Below are positions 1 to 6,586 of a stretch of DNA of 8,195 nucleotides, in pieces. Under the pieces are notes generated by a model. The model made no database searches, was not told the origin of the DNA, and was given only the letters and a program-made list of their open reading frames with translations. The stretch lies in the NCBI GenBank assembly GCA_026999335.1, contig JALTPW010000376.1:1-8195 (forward strand), read 5' to 3'. Positions within the stretch are counted from its first letter, which is position 1. Each line of letters opens with the position of its first letter. A program made the position numbers and the translations under genes. This stretch comes from Chromatiales bacterium (lineage in GTDB: Bacteria; Pseudomonadota; Gammaproteobacteria; SZUA-152).

Positions 1-98
1 CAGGTGAAGCTGGCGTCGATGGAGACCTTGTGCACCCGCTCGCCATAGCGGGCCAACAGGGTCTGACCGAGGGTAGTGACGTAATCCGACAATGCCAT
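1..98 (-). CDS. yhcC: YhcC-type (TIGR01212) radical SAM protein, N-terminal part only
   Basis: The reading frame starts at ATG 98-96 and runs off the left edge, giving 32 complete residues. Residues 16-32, with RYGERVHKVSIDASFTC, align without gaps to the N terminus of E. coli YhcC (RYGQKVHKLTLHGGFSC), and the distance from the start Met is the same. In that family the segment leads directly into the PNRDG stretch and the iron-sulfur cysteines, which lie outside this window. The family is a radical SAM group of poorly defined role, probably cytoplasmic. The frame stays open upstream without a Met, but the match in length to YhcC supports ATG 98. AAAGAG about 11 bases upstream is a weak ribosome site. 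The assignment rests on a short piece recognised by eye. Confidence 0.8.
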   Translation of the reverse strand, partial: MALSDYVTTLGQTLLARYGERVHKVSIDASFT

Positions 99-200
99 GT
101 GCGTCGAGTACTCTTTCAAAGGTGATAATGCCGGGTTCAGCGCCACAGGGAAGTTGTCCTGCAGCACCAAAAATAAGCGCCCTGAGGCGGCAGTAGACGC

Positions 201-228
201 TTTTCTTAAGGAACCTGCTTTTGGCAGG
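201..228 (-). terminator. Weak candidate terminator after the TatD-linked-type radical SAM gene
   Basis: Read on the minus strand, CCTGC-CAAAA-GCAGG forms a five-base-pair stem with a five-base loop and is followed by TTCCTT. It lies about 115 bases past the stop codon at 345. The short stem and imperfect T-run make this only a possibility. Confidence 0.25.
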
Positions 229-277
229 CGAGGCGCGCTTTCGAAGGCATAATTGTTCCTACACCGAAGCGCCCACC

Positions 278-300
278 TGGAGCAGCTTCAGCCGCGAATG
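278..300. repeat. REP-like palindromic element
   Basis: GGAGCAGCTTCAGCCGCGAAT matches the widespread gammaproteobacterial REP core (GGAGCGGCTTCAGCCGCGAAT) with one base change, which spoils one base pair of the GCGGC/GCCGC stem. A degenerate neighbour (TTCCTACACCGAAGCGCCCACC, around 255-276) has the other hallmarks of these repeats, so this may be a decayed inverted pair. Such elements are usually scattered between genes and spread by RAYT transposases. Recognised from memory of the repeat family. Confidence 0.55.
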
Positions 301-344
301 CCATGAGGAAAAAAGCATCGTTGACTGGGGCGCCCAATAAATTA

Positions 345-974
345 TCAACCCACCACATCCAGCACCCGGCGCCGGAAACCGACGTCGAGTCTGCCGGCTA
401 TGCGTTCGCAAGCGGCGATATCCACACCATCGAGGCCATCGATGGCGGTGAGTGTGACCGCCATGCCCTGCTCCCCGGCCCGCCGGGCGAAATCCTGCAT
501 GGCCTGAAAGGCGCCAGCCTGCTTGGGCCGGCAGTGGCGCACATAGGTCACTTCATCCTGGGCATTCATGGAAATGGATACCGCATCCACCACCTCGGCC
601 AGCTCGGGCGTCACATCACGGCCATGCACCAGATTGGCCAGGCCGTCGGTATTGAGACGGATGCGCTTGCCCTGTGCTTTCAGTGTCCGCGCCACATCCA
701 GCAGTACCGGCAGATTCAGCGTCGGCTCACCCAGGCCGCAGAAGACGATTTCCCGGTCATTGCGGGAATCGCCAATGGCCGCCAGCACCTCATCGGCCTG
801 CGGCTCACGGGTCAGCAGCAGATCAATATTCTGTACCTCCCAGCTGCCGTTGAACTTGGGGCAAAAGGCGCAGCGCAGGGTGCAGTGGTAGGTGATATTG
901 AGATAACAGCAACCGTGCAAACGGTAAGCAAGGTGTTCTTCGTGCTGCCGCTGGCGGCGGGTGGAAACGGGCAT
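345..974 (-). CDS. Radical SAM protein, TatD-associated type (TIGR04038-like)
   Basis: The product is 209 residues from ATG 974. The radical SAM cluster motif CTLRCAFC lies at residues 31-38 (Cys31, Cys35, Cys38), followed by the SAM-binding CGLGEPTL at 79-86 and a strand ending in LNTDG at 107-111. The short length and the PKFNGSW and SISMNAQD segments fit the compact radical SAM family often found next to or fused to TatD nucleases; its reaction is unknown. No tatD gene is visible here. A TTG 18 bases upstream (992) would add six residues, but ATG 974 is preferred because the likely transcription start is near 999, which would leave almost no leader for TTG. The gene follows msrQ on the same strand after 103 bases and has its own FNR-type promoter there, so it need not be co-transcribed with msrPQ. 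Confidence 0.82.
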   Translation of the reverse strand: MPVSTRRQRQHEEHLAYRLHGCCYLNITYHCTLRCAFCPKFNGSWEVQNIDLLLTREPQADEVLAAIGDSRNDREIVFCGLGEPTLNLPVLLDVARTLKAQGKRIRLNTDGLANLVHGRDVTPELAEVVDAVSISMNAQDEVTYVRHCRPKQAGAFQAMQDFARRAGEQGMAVTLTAIDGLDGVDIAACERIAGRLDVGFRRRVLDVVG

Positions 975-1005
975 AGGGTCAATTACCGGCAATCATCAAG
1001 CGCAG

Positions 1006-1047
1006 AGTGTAAGGGGCACGTGCCCCGGGTTGTTTGATGTCGATCAA
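1006..1047 (-). promoter_or_regulatory. FNR/ANR-type anaerobic promoter for the radical SAM gene
   Basis: On the minus strand, TTGATCGACATCAA (1047-1034) is a perfect match to the FNR consensus TTGATnnnnATCAA. A -10-like TACACT lies at 1011-1006. If TACACT occupies -12 to -7, the start of transcription is at about 999 and the centre of the box (1040.5) falls at -41.5, the standard position for class II activation by FNR, ANR or DNR. This gives a 25-base leader to ATG 974. Between box and -10 lies the perfect palindrome GGGGCACGTGCCCC (1013-1026). The identity of the regulator is inferred; Crp-family relatives such as DNR bind the same sequence. Confidence 0.65.
1013..1026. repeat. Perfect 14-base palindrome in the promoter spacer
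   Basis: GGGGCACGTGCCCC is a perfect inverted repeat placed between the FNR-type box and the -10 of the radical SAM promoter. It may be an operator for a second regulator, or a chance hairpin downstream of msrQ. No T-run follows on the minus strand (TTACACTC), so it is a poor terminator for msrQ. Confidence 0.6.
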
Positions 1048-1077
1048 GGCCCGCAGTGCCCGACTCTGACGTCTGCC

Positions 1078-1656
1078 CTACTTCTGCACCACCGCTAAAC
1101 CTCGCCACATCCGCATGCCGAGCAGGATCGCCAGGACAGCGGCATAAATGACGGGGTGTAGATAATCGGCCTTCACCAACCACAGGTAGTGTATCACCGC
1201 AAAGATGGCAACGAGATATGTCAGCCGGTGCAAGTCCCCCCAGCGGCGGCCAAGACGACGCATCATGGCCTTGGTCGAGGTGACGGCCAAGGGAATCAGC
1301 AGGACGAAGGCACTGAAGCCGATGGTGATATAGGGCCGCTTGGCAATGTCCTTGACGATCTCGCCCCAGTCGAAAAATTGATCCAGCACCAGGTAAGTGA
1401 GGAAATGCAGACAGGCATAGAAAAACACGAACAGGCCCAGCATGCGCCGCAATCGCAACGCCCATACCCAGCCCAGCAGGCGGCGCGCAGGGGTTATCGC
1501 CAAGGTCAGTAGCAGAAAACGCAGCGTCCAGTCACCGGTGCGGTGGGTGATGGTCTCGATGGGGTTGGCGCCCAGGGCATCGTGGAAACCGTCCCAGACC
1601 AGCAGGGCCAAGGGCAGCAAGCAGGCGAGGAAAACGACGGGTTTGAGGTATCGCAT
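1078..1656 (-). CDS. msrQ: MsrQ, haem-binding membrane subunit of the MsrPQ methionine sulfoxide reductase
   Basis: MsrQ (formerly YedZ) passes electrons from the quinone pool or flavin to MsrP across the inner membrane. The 192-residue product has the family's usual length and a ladder of hydrophobic helices (about 5-22, 44-56, 72-92, 110-125, 145-161, 168-182). Conserved histidines fall at 84 (ACLHFLTY), 143 (DLHRLTY) and 156 (AVIHYLW); the spacing of 59 and 13 is close to E. coli His91, His151 and His164. The start ATG at 1656 is 19 bases after the msrP stop, with no strong ribosome site of its own, consistent with a two-gene operon and perhaps translational coupling. Identification is firm. 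Confidence 0.95.
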   Translation of the reverse strand: MRYLKPVVFLACLLPLALLVWDGFHDALGANPIETITHRTGDWTLRFLLLTLAITPARRLLGWVWALRLRRMLGLFVFFYACLHFLTYLVLDQFFDWGEIVKDIAKRPYITIGFSAFVLLIPLAVTSTKAMMRRLGRRWGDLHRLTYLVAIFAVIHYLWLVKADYLHPVIYAAVLAILLGMRMWRGLAVVQK

Positions 1657-1675
1657 GCTTAGGGGGTGCTCTCAA

Positions 1676-2626
1676 TCAAAAATTCCGCCGCAAATCCATG
1701 CCTGCATATAACCCCGCCACCGCGTCGGCATAGCCATTGAACATCACTGTCTTGCGCTTGAGAAACTCACCGATGCGACGTTCCTTGGCCTGGCTCCAGC
1801 GTGGATGATCCACCGCCGGATTCACATTGGCGTAAAAACCGTATTCCGCAGGCCCGGCCAGCGCCCAACTCGTCTTCGGCATCGTCTCGGTAAAACGGAT
1901 CTTGACGATGGACTTGATGCTCTTGAAGCCATATTTCCACGGCACCACCAGGCGGATCGGCGCACCATTCTGGTTCGGCAGGATTTTGCCGTAGAGGCCA
2001 ACGGCCAGTATCGTCAACGGATGCATGGCCTCGTCCATGCGCAGGCCCTCCACATAGGGCCAGTCCAGCACCGCACGCCGTTGCCCGGGCATCTGTTCGG
2101 GATCATGCAATGTGGTGAATTCCACAAACTTTGCGCGCGACACAGGCTTGAACCGCTTGATGAGATCCGCCAATGGAATCCCCACCCAGGGAATCACCAT
2201 CGACCAGGCCTCCACACAGCGCAAGCGATAGATACGCTCTTCCAGCTGAGCGGACTTGATCAGGTCTTCGAGGTGATAATCGGCCGGTTTTTCCACTTCG
2301 CCCTCCACACGCACCGTCCACGGCTCGGTGCGTAAGGTATGGGCATGTTTGGCCGGATCTTCCTTGTGGGTGCCAAACTCGTAGAAATTGTTATAGCGGG
2401 TGATGTCCTTGAGTGAATTCGGCGACTCATCGGTGGAAAGGCGCGGGTTCTTGCGGTAGTCCGGCAGCTTGCGGCCAACCGCTGCTTCAGCGGGCAGAAA
2501 CAGGCCCGAAGTCGCAAAGGCCAGTGCCGCGCCGGATGTTGCTTGTAAAAAACGACGCCGGTCGCGATAAAGTGCAGGCTCAGTAATCTCATGGGGTTTG
2601 ATATCCGCTGGACGTTTGATCAACAT
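1676..2626 (-). CDS. msrP: MsrP, periplasmic molybdenum-cofactor methionine sulfoxide reductase, catalytic subunit
   Basis: MsrP (formerly YedY) reduces methionine sulfoxide in periplasmic proteins using a molybdopterin cofactor, with electrons from MsrQ. The product is 316 residues. A twin-arginine signal is clear: DRRRFLQ at residues 22-28, a hydrophobic stretch, and an AEA cleavage site at about 46-48. The molybdenum ligand is Cys137 in YRLRCVEAWSMVIPWVG; the GAPIRLVVPWKYGFKSIKSI segment is also typical. The frame is open up to an ATG at 2716, but ATG 2626 is chosen because it puts the Tat motif at the normal distance and has AAAGG about six bases upstream. It is the first gene of msrPQ and is divergent from a TlpA-like gene. 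Confidence 0.96.
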   Translation of the reverse strand: MLIKRPADIKPHEITEPALYRDRRRFLQATSGAALAFATSGLFLPAEAAVGRKLPDYRKNPRLSTDESPNSLKDITRYNNFYEFGTHKEDPAKHAHTLRTEPWTVRVEGEVEKPADYHLEDLIKSAQLEERIYRLRCVEAWSMVIPWVGIPLADLIKRFKPVSRAKFVEFTTLHDPEQMPGQRRAVLDWPYVEGLRMDEAMHPLTILAVGLYGKILPNQNGAPIRLVVPWKYGFKSIKSIVKIRFTETMPKTSWALAGPAEYGFYANVNPAVDHPRWSQAKERRIGEFLKRKTVMFNGYADAVAGLYAGMDLRRNF

Positions 2627-2874
2627 TTCACACCTTTCATTGCCACACTCTCTCCGGTCATTTTTTGAAATCTGAATCCGTGGTTTCAGGTGAAAGCTAC
2701 TCCCGCTCCCAGCCATCCCCTACAATGGACGAACAATCCGAGGCGCCCTCTCAGACTGCGGCAACATAGCCGCCCATCCCAGCGCAGTCCAACAAAAGCC
2801 TCTGGGACACAGCAACAGACAATTATCACCCATAAATATCACAAAACTATCGTACGCCCGGAGATCCCAAACCC
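2627..2874. promoter_or_regulatory. Divergent promoter region between msrP and the TlpA-like gene
   Basis: This 248-base non-coding stretch must hold the promoters for both directions. For msrP, minus-strand TTGGAC (2792-2787) and TATGTT (2768-2763), 18 bases apart, are a mediocre sigma-70 pair. Toward the TlpA-like gene the DNA turns AT-rich (about 2815-2850) but I see no convincing pair of boxes. No FNR-type box, large inverted repeat or riboswitch is evident. Confidence 0.35.
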
Positions 2875-3363
2875 ATGCGAGCCTATTTTCCCCCACTGTT
2901 GGCCGTATTCCTCTTAGTCCTGCCCCTAAGTGCCTTCGCCCAGCAACCGGCACCTGTTTTTACCCTGCCAACCCTGCCGGATAACGGTGAGATCAGCCTC
3001 GCCGCCCTCAAAGGCCGGGTCGTCTATTTGGATTTTTGGGCCACCTGGTGTCTGCCGTGCAGAAAATCATTCCCCTGGATGGATGAAATGCAGACCCGAT
3101 ACGGCGATGACGGACTCACTATCGTGGCCATCAGCATCGACCGCAATCGGCAACTGGCAGAAAGATTTATCCAGCAAATGCAGCCCGGCTTCATGATCGC
3201 CCACGATGCCAAAGGCAGTGTCGCCAAGAAATACAAGGTCAGCGCCATGCCCACCAGCTATCTTATTGACCGTAAGGGCAATATCGTCAGCACTCATTTA
3301 GGATTCCGCACAAGCGACGAAACCATCCTGGAAAGAAAAATCGGCGATTTGCTTGATCAATAA
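2875..3363 (+). CDS. Secreted TlpA/ResA-like thioredoxin-fold protein
   Basis: The product is 162 residues. Residues 1-22 form a signal peptide with a likely cut after AFA (22/23), so the protein acts in the periplasm. The mature part is a single TlpA/ResA-type thioredoxin fold. The active site CLPC is at 59-62 within FWATWCLPCRKSFPWM, and the cis-proline is Pro126 in AMPTSYLID. The conserved KGRVVYLDFWA strand precedes the active site. Such proteins reduce or oxidise periplasmic disulfides, for example in cytochrome c maturation or repair; the specific partner is not readable from sequence. GGAG lies about 11 bases before ATG. Its divergence from msrPQ suggests a shared periplasmic redox role, which is inference. 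Confidence 0.9.
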   Translation: MRAYFPPLLAVFLLVLPLSAFAQQPAPVFTLPTLPDNGEISLAALKGRVVYLDFWATWCLPCRKSFPWMDEMQTRYGDDGLTIVAISIDRNRQLAERFIQQMQPGFMIAHDAKGSVAKKYKVSAMPTSYLIDRKGNIVSTHLGFRTSDETILERKIGDLLDQ

Positions 3364-3475
3364 ACGGTCACAAGCAAAGCACGATGAGCCAAGACATACA
3401 CCTGGGTTCGTGCGCAGTAGGGCTTGTAGCAGCGTTGGCAGGGAAAACGACTGTCTGAAGCGGTATAGCGCCTTA

Positions 3476-5062
3476 TCAGGTGCGGCGCTTGTCCCAGAAT
3501 TGCGCTGCCAGCATCTTCATTTCCTGAGCCTTGGCGGCCATGGCGGTACTGGCTTCTTCACTGGTCTGGATCCCTTCGACGCTCATTTCCGATGATTGCT
3601 GGATATTAACGATATTCTGGCTGACCTCCTGGGCCACGGCATTCTGCTCTTTTACCGCCACGGCGATCTGTACACTCATGTCATTGATGGTGGCCACGGC
3701 ATCGGTAATGGCATTCAGCGAACTCACGGCTTCTTCTCCGCGCTCGACGCTGCTATCGGCTTGCTGCCGGCTCTTTTCCATGACCTCCACGGCACGGCTG
3801 GCGCCGGTCTGCAGGTGCTCGATCATTTCCTGAATCTCGCGTGTGGAGTCATGGGTACGGTTGGCCAGTGTACGTACCTCATCGGCCACCACCGCAAAAC
3901 CTCGACCCTGCTCACCTGCGCGCGCCGCCTCGATAGCGGCATTGAGAGCCAGCAGATTAGTCTGCTCGGCGATACCGCTGATAACACTGACTACGCTGCT
4001 GATTTTTTCACTGTCTTCGTTGAGCTTGCGGATCACCCTGCTGGCCTGCTCCACATCATCCGCCAGGGTGTGAATAGCCTCCATGGTACGGTTCACCACC
4101 TGCTTGCTGTTGTTAACTTCGGTGTTGGCCCGGGTGGCCGATTCCGCCGTCAATTGCGCATTGCCGGCGACCTCCTGAATACTGGCGGACATCTCCGTCA
4201 CCGCCGTGGCAACCAAGTCTGTCTCTATATGCTGACTGTCGATGGTGGTCTTGTTCTGTTCGATAGAGACCATGAGCTTGTCGGCAAAACCGGCAATGCT
4301 CGACGATGAATCCGCGATACGCCCAACGATGCCAGCGACCTCTTTTTCCAGATATTTCAGTGCCAGCATGACTTGACCGGCCTCGTCCTGACGACCGGTA
4401 AATATGTGGAGGGCAAGTGGATTATTGAAGAGCGAGCGGGCCTTGGCAAAGACCCGGCACAGGGGGTGAGCCTCAAATACATAAAAAAGACCCATAATGA
4501 CAAAACCCGGCAGCAGGCTGGCCAGCGCTGTCAGCAGACTGAGGCCACCCATGGCAACGGGAATCGCCAGGGTAGCCATCTGCAGCAACAGAAAGGCGGA
4601 GATCAGCTTGTACCGAAAAGCTATCGGTGGACGCTTTAGCCAACGGGGAGGCTTGTTGGCATTGATACGCGCATAGAGTTGCTCGGCATGCTCGATTTCC
4701 GCAGGACTGGCCCTGCTGCGGATCGACTGATATTCAACGATCTTGCCATCCTTGATAATGGGCGTGACGTAGGCATTGACCCAGTAGTGATCACCATTCT
4801 TGCAGCGATTCTTGACGATGCCCATCCACGAACGGCCCGACTTGACCGTTTTCCACAGATCCTCAAAGGCCGCTGGCGGCATGTCCGGGTGGCGCACGGT
4901 ATTGTGATTTTTGCCGATCAGTTCGCCTTTGTCGAAACCACTGATTTCGATGAAATCCGGGTTGACGTGGGTGATTGCCCCCTTCAGATCAGTGGTGGAA
5001 AGGATATTAGCGTCATCACCAAAGGTTTTCTCAACATTGGTAATGGGTAGATTTCTTTTCAT
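3476..5062 (-). CDS. aer: Aer-like PAS-domain methyl-accepting chemotaxis protein (redox/aerotaxis receptor)
   Basis: The product is 528 residues. The N-terminal PAS domain (about 10-115) closely resembles E. coli Aer: VRHPDMP, GIVKNRCKNGDHYWV and SIRSRA are shared. Residues implicated in FAD binding in Aer (Asn34, Arg57, His58, Asp60, Trp79) occur here at the same numbers. A hydrophobic hairpin at about 153-197 anchors it to the inner membrane with no periplasmic domain. A HAMP-like linker and a long coiled coil follow. The signalling tip is at about 362-395 (EQTNLLALNAAIEAARAGEQ), where CheW and CheA bind. There is no CheR-docking pentapeptide. ATG 5062 is chosen over 5107 because AAGGAG sits seven bases upstream. 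Probably senses redox state through FAD and steers motility; it follows a second receptor gene on the same strand. Confidence 0.9.
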   Translation of the reverse strand: MKRNLPITNVEKTFGDDANILSTTDLKGAITHVNPDFIEISGFDKGELIGKNHNTVRHPDMPPAAFEDLWKTVKSGRSWMGIVKNRCKNGDHYWVNAYVTPIIKDGKIVEYQSIRSRASPAEIEHAEQLYARINANKPPRWLKRPPIAFRYKLISAFLLLQMATLAIPVAMGGLSLLTALASLLPGFVIMGLFYVFEAHPLCRVFAKARSLFNNPLALHIFTGRQDEAGQVMLALKYLEKEVAGIVGRIADSSSSIAGFADKLMVSIEQNKTTIDSQHIETDLVATAVTEMSASIQEVAGNAQLTAESATRANTEVNNSKQVVNRTMEAIHTLADDVEQASRVIRKLNEDSEKISSVVSVISGIAEQTNLLALNAAIEAARAGEQGRGFAVVADEVRTLANRTHDSTREIQEMIEHLQTGASRAVEVMEKSRQQADSSVERGEEAVSSLNAITDAVATINDMSVQIAVAVKEQNAVAQEVSQNIVNIQQSSEMSVEGIQTSEEASTAMAAKAQEMKMLAAQFWDKRRT

Positions 5063-5087
5063 CCTTCGGCTCCTTGGTGCCCAGGGG

Positions 5088-5120
5088 CCCTCTCCGCATT
5101 GGGCCAATACGACTAGAGGG
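5088..5120 (-). promoter_or_regulatory. Leader hairpin upstream of the Aer-like gene
   Basis: CCCTCT (5088-5093) pairs with AGAGGG (5115-5120), and inside it ATTGG-G-CCAAT (5098-5108) forms a second stem. The structure ends 25 bases before the start codon, upstream of the AAGGAG ribosome site. It has no T-run. It may shape mRNA stability or translation; this is inference. Confidence 0.35.
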
Positions 5121-5189
5121 GGTCACTGTCCGGATACCCGCCTAGCTCCATTATTAAATTCCTGCATCTTTTGCTGCTCGGTTAACAAC

Positions 5190-5215
5190 ATCGGCAGACT
5201 GGAGCACTGCCTGAA
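5190..5215 (-). promoter_or_regulatory. Possible flagellar sigma-28 (FliA) promoter for the Aer-like gene
   Basis: On the minus strand TCAG is followed after 15 bases by GCCGATGT, compared with the FliA pattern TAAA-N15-GCCGATAA (some gammaproteobacteria use TCAAG at -35). The -10 half is good and the -35 half is weak. Chemotaxis receptor genes are commonly FliA-dependent, which makes it plausible. Confidence 0.3.
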
Positions 5216-5280
5216 GAGACTGCTGAAACGCAGAACTTTTCAACAACCCGCCAGTCATTGCCTGCTTTTGACGACATTCA

Positions 5281-6570
5281 TCAAAACAACTCTACATCTC
5301 CGGAATCAGCAGTCGCTGGTGAATTGGTGACCTTATTATCTTCCTGATCCTTCTGCTGCCGTTTAGAATGTCGACCTTCCCTGGAGCGCAGTGACTCATC
5401 CCAGCCATCCTTGCTCGTCTCAAAGCGTTCAATTTTTTTACGCAGAAACATGCCCAGCTTCTGCAAGTCTGTTTCCGATACCGCCTGTGTCTGATTGGCT
5501 GAAACCACGCTGGAGTTCAAGTCCACCAGAGACTGCACATAGCCGTGGGCAATGTTCGATACTTGCTCCTGATGCGTCATCGCGCCCATCATTTCATCCG
5601 ACAAATGTTTGATTTTTTGTACAGCCAGCAAAATTCGCTCAATTTCCGTGGACGTTTGCGACATCTGATCCAGGGTTGTTAGCGAGTCATCATGTGTCTG
5701 GCGAATCTGCGTCACGGTACGTATCGATTCGTTACTGATGGAATCCGATAGTGAACGGATCTGCGTGGTGGCCTCCTGAGTCTGGGCGGACAAGCGCCGC
5801 ACTTCATCGGCGACGACGGCAAATCCCCGCCCGTGTTCACCCGCCCGCGCCGCCTCGATGGCCGCATTCAGCGCCAGCAGATTGGTCGCCTCCGCCACTT
5901 CAGTAATGGCCTGGGTGATACCGACAATCTCCTTGTTGACGTTGGCCAGCACATCGATCTGGTTCGCCGCACGATCCGTCGACTCAGCCAGCTTGCGCAT
6001 GCTCTGTTCGGTTCGACTGACGGATTCCTTGGACTGCGCCGCCCCCGCCACCGCCTCATCAACCGCCGTGCCAATATCCTGATTCTGGCAGTGAACGGCT
6101 TGGCGCAGACCTTCCAGCTCGGTCACCGACTCCGCCACCTGGTTGCCATACTGGTTTTGCATCTCGGATTTCTGTTTGATCAACATAAAGCTGTCGGCCA
6201 GTTCACGGGATATGGGCAGCAACCGACTGGCCGAGGCGGCGATTTCGGTAATCTGTTCATCACAGGTCGATAACAGTGGATTCAGTTCCGCCGCAAGCAG
6301 TTCGCTATCGGTGTAACGCTGCGCGGTGTGGATTCTGTCACCGGCCAGCAGCTGACTGACAATGCCTCGCAAATCGCGCCTTGCGGCACGGCGCATCGTG
6401 GCCAGATACCCACCAACAAGCAGTGTAAGCAGCAGGCTCCAGCCCGCCAATCCCCAGGCAAGCCGACCCTCAAATATGCCCAGTGGTGGCAGCACGAGCG
6501 CCACTCCCAACAGTACGACCAACAACACATCCAGGTGACGGTGTTTCAAAAAAGCTCTCCATTCAGGCAT
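5281..6570 (-). CDS. Methyl-accepting chemotaxis protein without a periplasmic sensor domain
   Basis: The product is 429 residues from ATG 6570. Two hydrophobic helices (about 13-32 and 39-58) are joined by only about six residues, so there is no periplasmic ligand domain. A short HAMP-like or linker region and coiled coil lead to the signalling tip AEATNLLALNAAIEAARAGEHGRGF at about 226-250, which binds CheA and CheW. After the coiled coil, about 50 polar residues (from about 380) end in GDVELF, reminiscent of a tethered CheR-docking peptide but lacking its aromatic second residue. TTG 6579 is an alternative start with GGAAG four bases upstream; neither start has ideal spacing. It probably senses a cytoplasmic or membrane signal, or depends on partner receptors. 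It precedes the Aer-like gene by 218 bases in the same direction. Confidence 0.88.
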   Translation of the reverse strand: MPEWRAFLKHRHLDVLLVVLLGVALVLPPLGIFEGRLAWGLAGWSLLLTLLVGGYLATMRRAARRDLRGIVSQLLAGDRIHTAQRYTDSELLAAELNPLLSTCDEQITEIAASASRLLPISRELADSFMLIKQKSEMQNQYGNQVAESVTELEGLRQAVHCQNQDIGTAVDEAVAGAAQSKESVSRTEQSMRKLAESTDRAANQIDVLANVNKEIVGITQAITEVAEATNLLALNAAIEAARAGEHGRGFAVVADEVRRLSAQTQEATTQIRSLSDSISNESIRTVTQIRQTHDDSLTTLDQMSQTSTEIERILLAVQKIKHLSDEMMGAMTHQEQVSNIAHGYVQSLVDLNSSVVSANQTQAVSETDLQKLGMFLRKKIERFETSKDGWDESLRSREGRHSKRQQKDQEDNKVTNSPATADSGDVELF

Positions 6571-6586
6571 TTCGGCCAATAGACTT

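Larger units (their letters stand above)
99..344. other. Intergenic region between two minus-strand radical SAM genes
   Basis: No supported gene. It holds a REP-like palindrome (about 278-300) and two weak hairpins. One has arms CCTGC/GCAGG at 214-228, followed on the minus strand by TTCCTT. The other has arms CGCC/GGCG near 178-189. These could end transcription of the upstream radical SAM gene, but neither has a proper U-run. The yhcC promoter should also be here; I cannot point to convincing -10/-35 boxes. Confidence 0.4.

Noticed and set aside
99..158. In-frame upstream extension of the YhcC-type gene
   Set aside because: The frame is open without a stop, but there is no upstream ATG, the protein already matches E. 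coli YhcC from its first Met, and the extension resembles no known N terminus.
303..1037. Long plus-strand frame of 244 codons
   Set aside because: It is antisense to the radical SAM gene with its CxxxCxxC motif; the translation has no family resemblance and is rich in residues typical of antisense frames.
983..1465. Minus-strand 160-codon frame overlapping msrQ
   Set aside because: An out-of-frame shadow of msrQ, whose own frame has conserved haem histidines and membrane helices.
3364..3475. Terminator between the convergent TlpA-like and Aer-like genes
   Set aside because: AGCGCC (3467-3472) and GGCGCT (3484-3489) could pair, but the loop is 11 bases, it overlaps the end of the receptor gene, and no T-run follows on either strand.
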